This document shows positions 45,854 to 57,700 of a DNA stretch of 64,000 bases, piece after piece. The notes below the pieces were generated by a model. The model was not told the origin of the DNA. It worked only from the letters and a program-made list of their open reading frames with translations, and ran no database searches. The DNA comes from Vermamoeba vermiformis (Eukaryota; Tubulinea; Echinamoebida): the NCBI GenBank assembly GCA_045837725.1, contig JBEWZL010000011.1, positions 62,001-126,000 on the forward strand. Direction: 5' to 3'. Numbering within the stretch: position 1 is the first letter of the stretch; every line of letters begins with the position of its first letter. The position numbers and the translations under genes are program-made.

Positions 45854-46122
45854 TTTGCTGCTGATCCGTCAGGCTAAAATAAAACAAATGGCGTTTAAAC
45901 TTGACATTAATTTTGTTCGACTGAGACTTTTAGACCTGGTGTGTTTCCTTTTTAAGACATTGAGAATTCGAAACGACAAGATTCTGACCGAATTAAACAA
46001 ATATAATTATCGATATCAAGACTTACATCCAAGATCAAGCTTTTTATCCGCGACTAGATCCACTTCCGGTGCTCAGATCTACAAACAAATTCTTCCGATA
46101 TTATTTTCTTCTCATATCTCTT

Positions 46123-49100
46123 TCAATCTTCGATATTCAAAGCAGTCACCTCAGATCTAGCCAAGATCTTCTCAATCCAGTTCGCATCTTCGTGAATGGT
46201 TGGAGTTTCTCTTCGCAAAGCCATGTACTCGTGCCGCTGCTCTAGAATCTTACATCTATCCTCCACACAGTTCATAATCAGCGTCCAATCACGTGCTTTG
46301 TCGATTGAAACGAGGTGGTAGCGCAAAAGACGCAAATCCGTTGGTGCAGGCATGATGGTTTTCAAGTGACCAATCATTTCATATGCGTTGCCAATAGCCG
46401 TTAGATATATCTTCATACTCATGCTTACGCGGCCAATAGCTCCAATGCCTGCTCTCGTAGAACCAGTCAACTTCTCTTTTTGTCGGATCCTCTTTTCTAT
46501 GACTTCAATATACATATGTCGAGCAGTGGAAGGAAGCGGAGTTAAGTCGGGTATTTCGGTCGTCATCATCTTACACAGGTGTCTTTCTTTAGGCGGTGCG
46601 CTAAGTACACTCGCTATGGCAATGTCCCAAAGTCCTACGTACACAAGGGTTGGTTAATGTACCTCAGAACATATCGCTTATTTAAAGGTGATATCGCTCA
46701 GCTTCGTAAGCAGACTTACGTTTGTAAACTAAAACTTTGAACAATGTAAGAGGTCTCGGTGTTTCAGGCTGAAATAAGAGAAATCGTTCGAGCACAATGT
46801 TCTGCAACCAAACGCATCCGTTATCAGCTAGCCTAACGAAATCTTCGTATATGGGATCTCTGAGGCAATTAAAGGCCTCTGTAAAGGGAAAGTTCGTTCG
46901 GATCGTTCTGCGGAGTTTCTATTGTGAAGGTCAGATTGATGGTCGTAAGATTCGAACGACGGGCTCATTTACCTCGCACTTTTCTTTGATGCTGTGAAAG
47001 TATTGTGTTCTAGTATACATCAGTAGGTAGTATAGTACGAAGCGCGTCACGAAGTCCCGTTTGACACCTTCTGACAGCTTCAGATCCATGTAGGCCATTG
47101 GATTGCCCGCAACAATCGAGACATACTTCCAACCTGCTTCGTTGAACAACGACATCTCGTTAATGTCCCGCAGAGGACTTGCCTGGTTATGCCATATTAG
47201 GAACTTTAGATTTTTAATTGGTGAGATTTCTTACTGCCAAAGTGAGCATGTGCGTGACGAACCGTTGATGAAGTTCGTTCTCCCAATCTTCTATTTGCAC
47301 CGTTCGCTTCTTCGGATATCTGTTCTTGTAGAACTCGCCCATGGCACAGCACAGCATTAAACTTTCGAAATCCTGGTCGTGGTTTCTGAGACGTTTTGCT
47401 AGCCAAAGGTATTGCACTTGTCTTTCTACTGTGAGTTTCGCCTTCGGTGAACAGATGTCAAGTAGCTCGTCGTGAGTCTATAAGAACATTAGTCATGCGC
47501 CCGGTGATAATGGCACAGTTGCGGGTACTTACCAAAGGATAAACTCGTTCTTTTTTAGTGAATACATATTTCCACATTGCACTAGCGATCTTCAAATAAG
47601 GCTTTCGGTGGCAACGTACAAACGTACGCAGAATTGAATCGACCTGATTTTGGTCCAATCTCAAGCCGACCTCCTTCAAAAACAACGCCCAAGAATGACT
47701 AGCCAAGGTTATTAGAATTCACGCGACTTTTATGAACTTACGCTATTCGATCCAGGAACGATGTATGTGAAATTCGGCTGACAAATATTTGACCCAGGTC
47801 ATTCGTGTGATCAGTGAAGTAAAGCAGTTGCTCTAACGCGCCACTGTATTGCTTGGTCCCCGCTCTTCTTTTTTGAGTGTGACCCTTTGATTGCAATTCT
47901 TCGACCAATGCCTCAATTTTGTGCAGCATGTCCATAAAGTCTCGCCAATCCCCAGGAACCGCGCGCTAACAAATAATTACTATTAGCCACCCACTGACTT
48001 GATCATCGATGCTGTAACTTACTTCAAACTCATCATCATCGATGTTTATGATTGTCTTCTTCTGCTTCAGATTGAAGGTCAATTGAATCATCGTCACCAA
48101 GACCTCCCTCAGCTGCACCTTCGTTCTCCTCCGTTGATTTGGCAACACCATCACTGCATTTATCCCCGTCCATTGCACTCTCGCTGTCTTGCTGGGATAG
48201 ACTCTCGTCGATAATACGTGGCTTTTTAGCTCTGCTTCGAGTACGTTTTGGCTCCTCTCTGCCATCTGATTCTTCGTCGCTCATCACCTCGCGCTTTCTC
48301 TTGTTTCTAACTCGCCGCTTGCTAGTTCGATTCGCCTCTTCATCACTAATCGATATGTTGCCCAATCCCGTTTCTTGTTCGTCACTGATATCTGCTTCTT
48401 TCCCTCGAGATCTGGCCGATGACCTGGTCGCGTACTTGCGTCCTCGAGACTTCTGGACAGGCGTTAGATCGTCAAAATCGCTCTGTTCTGACTCTTTGAG
48501 TTGATCTATATCATGCATCTCGGACTCGTGCATTTCTCCTTCACTCATGTCAACGTCGCTTGCGCCAGCCTTTGCGTCTGCCTCGTCATTGCCTGGTGCG
48601 AAGCTCGCGTCACTTTCAGAACTAGAGTACTCCCCATACTCTTCCTCTTGCTCGCCTTCGTCATTCTCTACATTTGACAACTCATTGACATGGTCATATT
48701 CGTCGCTTTGTTCATCAGATCCACGCATTAAACGGGAGTGCTTTGCGTCCAGTTTTTCAGGCAAGGCATTGTTCTCGTAATCTTGAAGATGAGATTCGAA
48801 CTTCTTTGTACGTCTAGAGCGTCTTTGAGGGCGTTCTTGAGGCACTGTTTCCTCGTATTCATTGCTGGGGCTTGATCTACGTTTACCAAAAGGATCGGGT
48901 TTGAATTTACCGGAAAGAATACTTGATATATCAACATCTTCCTCGTCATAAAATATTTCTTCATCAGATACCGATCCATCCACGTCTTTCTTCTCAGGTT
49001 GCGCGTTGGATCTCAGGCGTTTTCTTGGTGAAACGAAATCTTGCTCATCTTCATTTAATTCTTCGAGTAAATCATTTTCAATTTCGCCCTCGTCGCTTGA

Positions 49101-49136
49101 ATGCGACTCCTCTGAAGCCACAACTCGCCTCTTCAT
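46123..49136 (-). CDS. Acidic nuclear protein with helical C-terminal region
   Basis: The first exon encodes ~360 residues rich in Glu, Asp and Ser with scattered basic clusters (RSRGK, SKRRVRNKRKREVMSDEE), typical of chromatin- or nucleolus-associated proteins. The frame ends at 48036, but the adjacent frame holds KQKKTIINIDDDEFE with a clean GTAAG donor. That joins in phase to exons such as RAVPGDWRDFMDMLHKIEAL, LDQNQVDSILRTFVRCHRKP, VQYLWLAKRLRNHDQDFESL and LVRLADNGCVWLQNI-type helices, ending ILARSEVTALNIED at 46123. So either a small unspotted intron joins them or there are two genes. The C-terminal part is all-helical and ~650 residues; I do not recognise it. The 390-base spacer upstream (49137-49526) has one strong palindrome. 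Confidence 0.6.
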
Positions 49137-49283
49137 TGTCTAAAATAAAATAAATAATTAGTTTAATTAAGTTGTCGCATCATAATTGATTCTCTTGATA
49201 AGGGTATTATTGTAAATATGTATTTGATTTTTATTCTCGAAATTAGCCCTTCAGTGTCACAAAAACAAGTGCATCTGTTTCCG

Positions 49284-49307
49284 AAGTATACTTACACGTA
49301 AGTATAC
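49284..49307. repeat. 24-base palindrome with 2-base centre
   Basis: Arms AGTATACTTAC (49284-49294) and GTAAGTATACT (49297-49307) are exact complements around AC. It lies in the 390-base spacer between the acidic nuclear protein start and the 3' end of the KEN-box gene. It suits a dimeric DNA-binding protein or a cruciform; nothing else in the spacer stands out. Confidence 0.6.
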
Positions 49308-49526
49308 TGACTAAGATGAGCGTATGTGTATCACATGAGCTCTGTTGTCAACGATTTAAAGCCTTTTGAACTGAAGACACAACCCCAAAAAGCAGGCGTG
49401 TCTTCAACGAATTGTAAATACTTGGAATAATGGTTATTACTTCGACTTTAATATTTACATATTTACAATACTATATAATTTAATGCATTGTCACAGATCG
49501 CAACAACGACGAAGGCTTGGGTAAGA

Positions 49527-50708
49527 TTACATGAGCATTTGGATCGTGGAGAATTCCTCGAGGGACATGGGAGGAAGACCGCTTTGCTTGATTACTGCAG
49601 AAACGTTAGCAAGTTGCAGAATACAGCTAATAGTAAGCGTTCTTACCTTGTCTATAGGCCAAGTAATCGTCCAAAATTACTCTGTATTCCTCTTTGCAAG
49701 AGTCTCTCAACTGGATCGTTGAAGGAGTCTCGTGGACCGCATTACTGTACTGCGGCATTGATGGCTTGATGGGTGTAGCGAAGACGTCAGCCTCTTCGGC
49801 AACGTCGTGGCTGTCTTGAGGTTGTACAAATTCATGGAACAAGAAGTCCGCCAGATCTGCGTCTAGATCGAGGTTGTCAGCAAAAAAAAACTTGCGCAAA
49901 AATGAACAAACTTACCTGCTGCCTTTTTGGCAGGTTCCTTCTTGGCAGGAGCCGCTTTCTTCGCGCGACTTGCCTTAGTTGCTGCCTTGGCTTGGGTCGG
50001 AGCCTTGGCAGTTGTGTTTTTCTTGGGTTGTGCCGCGCTTGGAGGCATACGGCCTGGCGTTGAGGTAGGAGGCAAGATCTCATCCTGGCTCGAGGCCAAT
50101 GGTGCTGATTTGAAGAATTGCTCGGGAGCTGGAAGATCGTCTTCAATGATGCTATGAGGTGGAGACTCGGGAGCGAATTGTGCAGGCAAGGGTTCAATGT
50201 CAAGATCGAGCATGTTTGAATCGATTGTCGCGTTACTTCTAATACTCTCGCTTACGGATCGTAGAGCTTTGAATATAGATAAGTCTTCAGGCTCGATTTG
50301 TTTCTTCTTTGCTTCAGCTGGTTCAGCCTCGCTTTCTACAAACTGAAACTCATCGACCTGGGCAAAGGCTTTGCTCTTCTCTTCCAAAAATTTATTGAGG
50401 CCACGGTCCTGTCGCGACAATATATATTTAATATTGCCTCTGTTTACTCTACTGTCGAAGTTGCTTACCTCTGTGACCTTTTTTTTCTTTGGCTTCTCAT
50501 CCGGTGACACGGGTTTTTTAACGACTGTCTTCTTTGGTTGTAATGCTGTGTTGCGTGTTCGAGTAGGCTTCTTCGAGTTAATTACTGCATCAATGTTCTC
50601 TTTATTGCTAGAGTCTTTGGCCTTTGTTAAGAAAGAAGCTGTCGATAGTAATGAGATCGTCGATGGGATCGCTGCCTTCTTCTTCCTTGCGTACGTTGCT
50701 ATCGACAT
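49527..50708 (-). CDS. Basic nuclear protein with a KEN box
   Basis: Four exons. The N-terminal part (MSIATYARKKKAAIPSTISL) leads into SSNKENID, a KEN degron near residue 36, then a Lys/Pro-rich stretch. Later exons hold an acidic, proline-rich middle and an Ala/Lys repeat tail (KKAAPAKKEPAKKAAG) like DNA-binding histone H1-type tails. The C-terminal exons encode ADLADFLFHEFVQPQDSHD and EEYRVILDDYLAYRQ, both likely helical, ending STIQMLM at 49527. A KEN box marks proteins destroyed by APC/C late in mitosis. Small KEN-bearing cohesin or spindle regulators such as sororin have similar layout, but I see no decisive motif. E2F-like sites lie about 95-150 bases upstream, in keeping with S-phase expression. 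Confidence 0.6.
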
Positions 50709-50800
50709 ATTTAAATATTTCTATGTGTGCTTCCTTTTATGGAACATTGAAAAAATGACAAAAGGATCGTTCCAGTGCACAAATGGTAAAAACTCAAAAG

Positions 50801-50853
50801 GGCGGGAAAAATAGTAACGGTAACTTACCTGAAAAGGAAAAAGAGTTCCCGCC
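50801..50853. promoter_or_regulatory. Pair of E2F-like sites in inverted order
   Basis: GGCGGGAAA at 50801-50809 and TTCCCGCC at 50846-50853 match the E2F/DP consensus TTTCCCGCC in opposite orientations. Between them a minus-strand CAGGTAAGTTA near 50820-50830 could be the donor of a 5'-UTR intron of the KEN-box gene. The sites lie upstream of that gene and downstream of the RhoGEF gene's stop at 50980. Confidence 0.5.
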
Positions 50854-50979
50854 CGCCTAAACAACGTCGTCGCGCCTTCGGATTAGCGTTATTTTATTGT
50901 ATTTACAATTGTTTCGATCATAGAATTACAAAATTCGCTTATGTAGCTCGAGCGTTGGACGGATTGGCCACGACCCAAT

Positions 50980-53900
50980 CTATTTGGGCGCTTCTCCAAA
51001 CATCATAGAGAAATTTTCTATTAGACATTGTACAATCCTAGAAAATAGAATTAGTAAGACTCTTTGGATTATACACGGTCTTGAAGTCGCAGAGCACGAG
51101 ATGCGTACCTGTTTACTCGAGTAATAGCAACTGAAGCTTCTGCGCTCTGATTGTCGAATTGAGGCTTAAGAATATTTGACGCAAACACGATAGCCAAGTT
51201 TTGTGACCCCATTTGATTTACAGCTTCGTGGGCCATGACCTACAGAAATACGGTAAGATTCGATCCTTCCGTGCCATCATTTGTACGGGCAGCATACCTT
51301 CGTTAAAAATTCAATCAAAAATCGCAAAATTTTAAGATTTTCTGACGGTAGTTGATGAACTAAAGCTTTCAGTTTTTGCTCGGTCGCATCCAAATCCAAA
51401 TTCTCTCCTGTTGAACCGCATATTAGGATTGATTTATGACTTGACTAATGATCGCTAAGCATTAACTTCAACGTACCAGCTACTTTCATAAATTCAGGAT
51501 ACAGAGAGGCAGGCATTACTGAATCCGGCATTTCTCTGAAGAACTCTTTCAACAAGCCAGCAACGGTGTGAGGACCGAACTCAGCCAAATTCACTGTTGC
51601 GCCTTGACCTAGGGGACGCACACTCGTTAGTTAGAAGTTCGAGGCTCGACAGACGAAGAGCGAGGACGCGTACCTTTGTCGAAAACAGCCTTCAAGTCCT
51701 TGACGTGCTGCTGATTGCCGCTAACACGGAAAATACCTTCCAGCTTAGAATTGTCGCCTTGTAGAATGTAATCTGTGGCCATTTGAACGATTTGAGGAAT
51801 ACCGTTGATCGTGTCTTCGCGCTTGACCAGATCGGCAATATCGACACCGAAGACTATGAAAAGAGTTAGCCAAGGACAAAATCAAGTAGAATTCGCGTCT
51901 TTTATACCTTTTCCTTCATTGTTCCACTTTTGAATGGCTCTGTTTAACAGCTGCATAAATTCTTTTCGTTTCGCCGTGTTGGCCAATTGCAGGGTGCCAA
52001 TCGACTTTCCTGCTTGGAGGAAGTCAACGCCGTCTGCGAAGATGTTAGTAAGTGCCACTGTTGTTAATACGGTATGTAGGGTAGGCGTACCTGAGTCGAC
52101 TTCTTTGACCGTAAGGTCTTTAAACTCAGCAGCATATCGTACTTTAAACGTGTCATCGTCTTTGTTCTTGGAAGTCACTAACAACAGGTCATTGAAAATG
52201 AAATAGTGGCGGGACTCTTTCTTCTTTTCAGTTGCATCGCCTTCTGAAATAAGCTTCCTGTTGGCCGTGGCAGTGCTCAACTATTGCAAGGTCAGTGCAT
52301 GTCCTAAAGTAGAACATACAACGTTGCTCTTACCAAGTTGTAGCCAACTAATTTCCTGTTTAATTCTTGCAAGGCCGCTCTGTCGGCAGATCTATCGAAG
52401 GCCTTGCCAACGATAGCCTCCATCTTTTTCAGGAAAGCAAGTGCCTCGACATCCTGTTGCAAGCTCTTTGTGAAGCGCATGTGAGGTGTTCGGTTACCGA
52501 AGCACGTGTCGAGATCAATGGACGGAGTGGCGTCAATCATGCCCTAATCAACTATGAGTTGCATCCTCAAGACAAGTTAGGCGAGTGACATACCGATAAG
52601 AATTTAATATAGCGCGAAATTTGTCTCGCGGGTGCACGCAGTAAATCGGCAAGTTCACCTTCAGCTTCTTTAGCAGTCTTGGTCAAGAACTCATTCAACC
52701 ACGTGCTCTCGTTGCGACAGCGATTCAAAGTGTCGACTGAAAGCTTCAGGTTTTGTACATAAAGCTCGTAAACTTGGAATTTGGGACCCTACATTTATCA
52801 TTAAGATGCGTTTGAACGCTCGGTGAGTGCTGTTCGATCTTACCAATGCCAAGAAGGACTCTCCCAGACCGAAGATGTTAGGGTATTGTGTGAACAGACT
52901 TTCCAAGTCAACAATCAGGGCTTTATGCAGCTCAACCAATTCTTCCATGCCAGTGTAAATACATTGTACGTCTTCGAGTGATAATTGCTTTGATTGGTTG
53001 GTCTTCGCTCTGGCGACCATTGGTTTCATGTAGAACTGTCGAGACGTTTAGTTACAGTTCATACTTAAGAGCAACAGGTACTCACCTCGTAGACGTTAGT
53101 CAATTGCTTAGTATATAGTCTCTCAGCGCGCAACAAGTTGACAAATTGCTCGTTTCGTTCTTTCATCGCGCGGTATATTTTTGTCTTGCTCATCATGTCG
53201 TACGCTCGAATATGTGCTTGAATGACCGTGGCTGCTTGGGATCGCTCAATTACTTTAATTTCGTTCTGCGCCATGGTAGCGATTTGGCTCTGCAATAACG
53301 AGCGTAAGAATAAAATTTAAACTTCCGACCCAATAAAGTGAGGTTATACCAATTTGGCAATTTTCTCTTGTCCATCTAACTTGATCAAGTCCTTAGATTT
53401 TTCATCGACCATTTGTACAAAGGCAATTTGCTTCGCGGGATCCATTCCGTAGAGTACCAGAACGGCTTTAAGCATCATTGGCAAGGCATTTTCGTCGCCC
53501 TTGTAATAATATTAGAGCCGAGCGCCATATATTATCGTTTACTTACTAAGAGCTCTTTTTGTTGTTGTTTTGATTTTAATTGTTCGAAGAGCATTGAACT
53601 CTTAAAACTGCCGCTTGACGAACTAAAATAATAATAATACTTTAGTAATCTGCTAATTGTGATTTTTGCTGAACATGTTAAATAATGCATTTCTCAAAGC
53701 GTTTTAGTGGTGATCGGTTTTCACACAATCTGGATTGGAAATTTGCTTACCTTTGTAGTTTCTCCTTCTCTTTATCTCGTCCCGTAAGCCCCAGCGAGTG
53801 CCGCCATTTTTTCTGTAAGTTATAAGGTGGGTTAATTTTGTTTAATTAATGCCGCAGCCGTCTACAAATTTTTAAATCTCGTGTTGGAGAATTTCAAAAA

Positions 53901-54219
53901 TTAATTTAAAATGAGGGCTAATTACCTTCTTATCTTTGACAGTGGCATAGCCTGATTCTAAATTCAAACCGAGACTTCCCGTGCTACTGGAAGGAGTTGG
54001 ACCGGCAGACATTGCGGGTGAGCCAATATTTAATTGCGAGTTCGAATGGGCTAGTTTTTTCCCAGGTGCTTCCATAGACATTGAAATAGAATCTTCTTCT
54101 TCTTCATTAAATGAATCACGTCGGCTTCGTGATGGCTGCGGAGAACCACCAATAATGGCCAGCGACATCCGCCGACTTTTCTTGTCCTTTAAATTCGGAG
54201 TAGAAGGTGTCGATGACAT
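50980..54219 (-). CDS. IQ-DH-PH-RhoGAP dual Rho regulator
   Basis: About fifteen exons from ATG at 54219 to TAG at 50980. The N-terminus is Ser/Pro-rich and disordered (SLAIIGGSPQPSRSRR; AMSAGPTPSSSTGSLG). Then an IQ motif (ATVIQAHIRAYDMMSKTK) runs into a DH domain (RNEQFVNLLRAERLYTKQL, ending LLRAPARQISRYIKFLSGM) and a PH domain (SRHYFIFNDLLLVTSKN ... RKEFMQLLNRAIQKWNN). The C-terminal RhoGAP has EGIFRVSGNQQHV with the Arg finger, GLLKEFFREMPDSVMP and MGSQNLAIVFASNIL. So one chain holds both an activator and an inactivator of Rho GTPases, as in human BCR/ABR and several Dictyostelium Gxc/Gac proteins. The IQ motif suggests calmodulin control. It diverges from the UGGT gene across 547 bases. 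Confidence 0.85.
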
Positions 54220-54766
54220 CGAATAAATTTGTCAAGGCCTTCTCCTTGTTGTGCGTTTGCTCTAATAATTATGAACAAAATAGCGGTTGGAAATTTTATC
54301 CGTTGTGAGCTTATCTCCCGTGTATCTCCCAGGAGTAGGATGCCTCGCGAACTCGAATTCGCTAATAAAACTGTTCAGTTTGTACTCGTATCAATGTATC
54401 AACCGAGTATTGCGCAAAAAACAGTCTTGTAACGACTTGTAGCGAAGTTCGGTGCAGATCGAGTTAATCCCGGCAAACTTCCCCACCGTATAATATGCAA
54501 CTGTCTTATTATTGTGTGTTTCTAGCAGCTTTACTGATTGCATGCAGGTTCTACAGGGCGCTGTAGATCTTTTTGCGCATCTTTGTTAGATCTTTGTTGG
54601 CCTGACACACCTCGGTTGTAAATCAAGTTATGGTTATAACTAATCGTGAAAAATAATAATTTTAAAGAGCGTTTGTGTTAGTGTTCGGCAGAAGGTGCAA
54701 CGTGCAGAAAAAGGCTGCGTGCCAAAACAGACATCTGTTTTTTGCTTCAAGTGAGTGCACCATACA
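54220..54766. promoter_or_regulatory. Divergent intergenic region
   Basis: The 547 bases between the RhoGEF/RhoGAP gene (minus) and the glucosyltransferase gene (plus) must contain both promoters. I see no ORF of note beyond an unsupported 67-codon frame, and no recognised binding site. Confidence 0.4.
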
Positions 54767-57700
54767 ATGCGCACGACGTTAGTTACATTCGTCGGCCTCG
54801 CGCTGTTCTGCCTCGCGCTGCCTGCGATCTGGGCTACTGATTCCGCATCAACAACTCTTGCGGGTGATAACAAAGCAGTAAATGTAGTCCTGCGCACAAA
54901 ATGGTCAAATTCGCCATTGCATTTGGATGCTAGGTAAATAGTTATTAGAGCAATCAAATTCTGATCATCCAAAACCAATTTAATAACCAGCGTTCAAAAA
55001 TATCCTAATATTTAGAAATTATTCGTAATATTATTCTGTAATATTTTTTCTTTGATATGCACGTTAATTAAACAAAGAAAATCTTCTGCTTGCGTGGCAT
55101 CTAAGATCCACGTCACCTCCTTCTTAATTTCTGAAACTTCTAATAACATTAATATTTTAGCGAGTATTTGTTCAAAGAATCTCCTCAACAATTCTGGAGT
55201 TATGTCGACAATTTGGGTATTGTTTCCGGATCTGACAAGGTAAAAAATCAATTCCAAGCTACTACTATGAGCTAGTATTCATCGTATTATAATCAATATA
55301 GGAACAATACGACAAAATCATTAAGACTATTGTCGATAACAAGCTGTTGAGCAATGGAAAGTTGAAGCACTTGGAAATGGGCTTGTCTCTGCACTACTTC
55401 AACCCTGCCGTAAGTATCTCCCTCTTTATAATGGCCTAAATAGTTGCCACAGCAGTTGTCTGTGCCCGTATTTTGTAGTACCAAGTGAATGACAGATATT
55501 TTTCTGCAGGTTGCTATGTATCAAAAATTGATTGAAGATGAAGTCAAGCGATTGGCTGACGACCAAAAGACAATTCTAAAGGTAATAATCACTCGTGTGA
55601 TTTGATAATTTAATATATGCAGAATTATTCCGCTGTATGCATGAAGTTTAATAATACCGTCTTGTCAATTTAGGGTTGCAAAGCTTGGGTTCAAATTGGA
55701 AGCAAAGTCACTTGCGACTTAAAGACCCTCGAGGAATTCATTAAGACGACTCAAGATGACGACACAGTGGTGACTTACGACTTCGATCACGTGACTGGAA
55801 ATCGCGCAGCTGTCCAAGTAGTCTTGTACGCTGAGCTGGGCACGAAAGAATTCGTTGAGGCTCACAAGGTCTTGTCAGCTAAGGCTAAGAGCGACGAGAT
55901 CAAGTACATCTTCAGACACTTTATGACTGAAGAGACCGTCAAGAAGATTGGTCCCTTGAACTTGCAAGGCTACGGCGTTGAGTTGGCGTTGAAGAACGTC
56001 GAATACAAAGTGATCGATGACAGCAACAAGGACCAAAAAGACGAGGCTGAGCAAAAGAAAGAAGAGCCCGCGAAGGAAGAGGATAACACCCCCGTCGAAG
56101 GTACACTAATTATATTGCTATAAGCCGTGATGTTAACACTATACAGGCTTTGACTTCGCTACCCTCAAGAAGCGCTACCCCGACTTGTCCGTTGAATTGT
56201 CGCAGTTCAGATCTTCTTTGACTCACGATGACGAGACTGACTTCGCTCAATTGAAGAGCGCAGAGTTAAAAGATATGGCCATCAAGGCTGCTCAAAAGAT
56301 TATTGACTCTCAAGAGCCTTTGCACGTCTTGCGTGACATAGCTTCTAACTTGCCGTCATTGGCCAAGTCGATTATCAAGCAGCCCGCTGTTACTACTCCT
56401 CACAAGTCTATCAAGACCAATATGATCAATTTGGGTGCTGTAAGTATTTTAACTATTCGATTGAATATCGCTAATCAATTCGCAATAGGAAAACAACGTT
56501 CTCTTGATTAACGGCAAACAACTTGATTTAGAAGAGTCGAGCATCTTTAGGTATGGGAATAACGTATTATAGAAGCCTTACTCACTGATTTTATAGCATC
56601 TTCGATGTTTTGTCAAATGAAATCGAGAAGTTCGATCAAATGAAGCAGTTGCACATGAAGAGCAAAGACGTTTTCGAGATTTTGACCAACGCCAATGCCC
56701 CTGGCAACAATGCAGTCAGAATCAAGATGACTCCCGACAACGTGTTTTTCGTTAATGACTTGGAGACCGATCAACGTTACTCTAGATGGCCCAAGGACGT
56801 CGAGTCATTCAACGCTCCTTCAATGTACCCTGGCTCTCCTCCATACGTTGCTAAGAACTTCTACACTACGGTCCTGTTGATCGACCCTACTCGTGTCACT
56901 GACCTCGAGATTACCACTCAAGTCATCAGCGCTGTTTTCCAAAACTTCCCTATTCGCGTTGGCCTTTTGTTCTACAACAGCGACGCTGAGAACGAAGCAG
57001 CTTTCAACGCATTTGTTCGTGCTGCTTACCACTTGAAGAAAATCGGCATCACCAGCTTCATGCAATTCCTTCAAGGAGTACGTTACATTATTTAATTATT
57101 TTTTAGGCACGTTCTAATGTATTTAATAGACTTTCATGGCTGCTCGCAGCAGTGCAGTCGGTTCTCACTTCACAATTGGACACTTCGCGGCTGGATTTAA
57201 CCGTGCCAACGCTGGTCAATTTGCTTCTGTTATTGCCAGTACTGAACACGATCAAGCTATTGAGGACATGAAGAAATTCATCGACGAGAAGAAGATCACC
57301 GGCTTCAAGGTGTTCTTGAACGGTTTCCTGGTTGCCACTTCCTCTGATCAAGTAAGTGACACGTGGCTACGACAAAGGCGTCCGTATTTCTTACGCTTTT
57401 CTATTAGTCCATGAACAATCTTCAACGCGGATTTGGTGAACAACAACCTCTCATCGCTGCAATGATTGCTGATGGTCGTCTCACTGACAAGTCTGATGTC
57501 TATGCGTACGTATTAAGGAGATATTAAATAGTGCTTGGCTAATATCTAACAGCGAATTGTTGAACGATCCATCTGTTTTCGAGCGATTCAGCCCTTACGT
57601 TTTCACCTCCACTGAGCAGCCTTTGCAAAGTGTTGCAATTCACAAGGGAATTGGCAAAGATGTTATCAAGAACGTTCCTTTATTGGTCAACGATAAGGGT

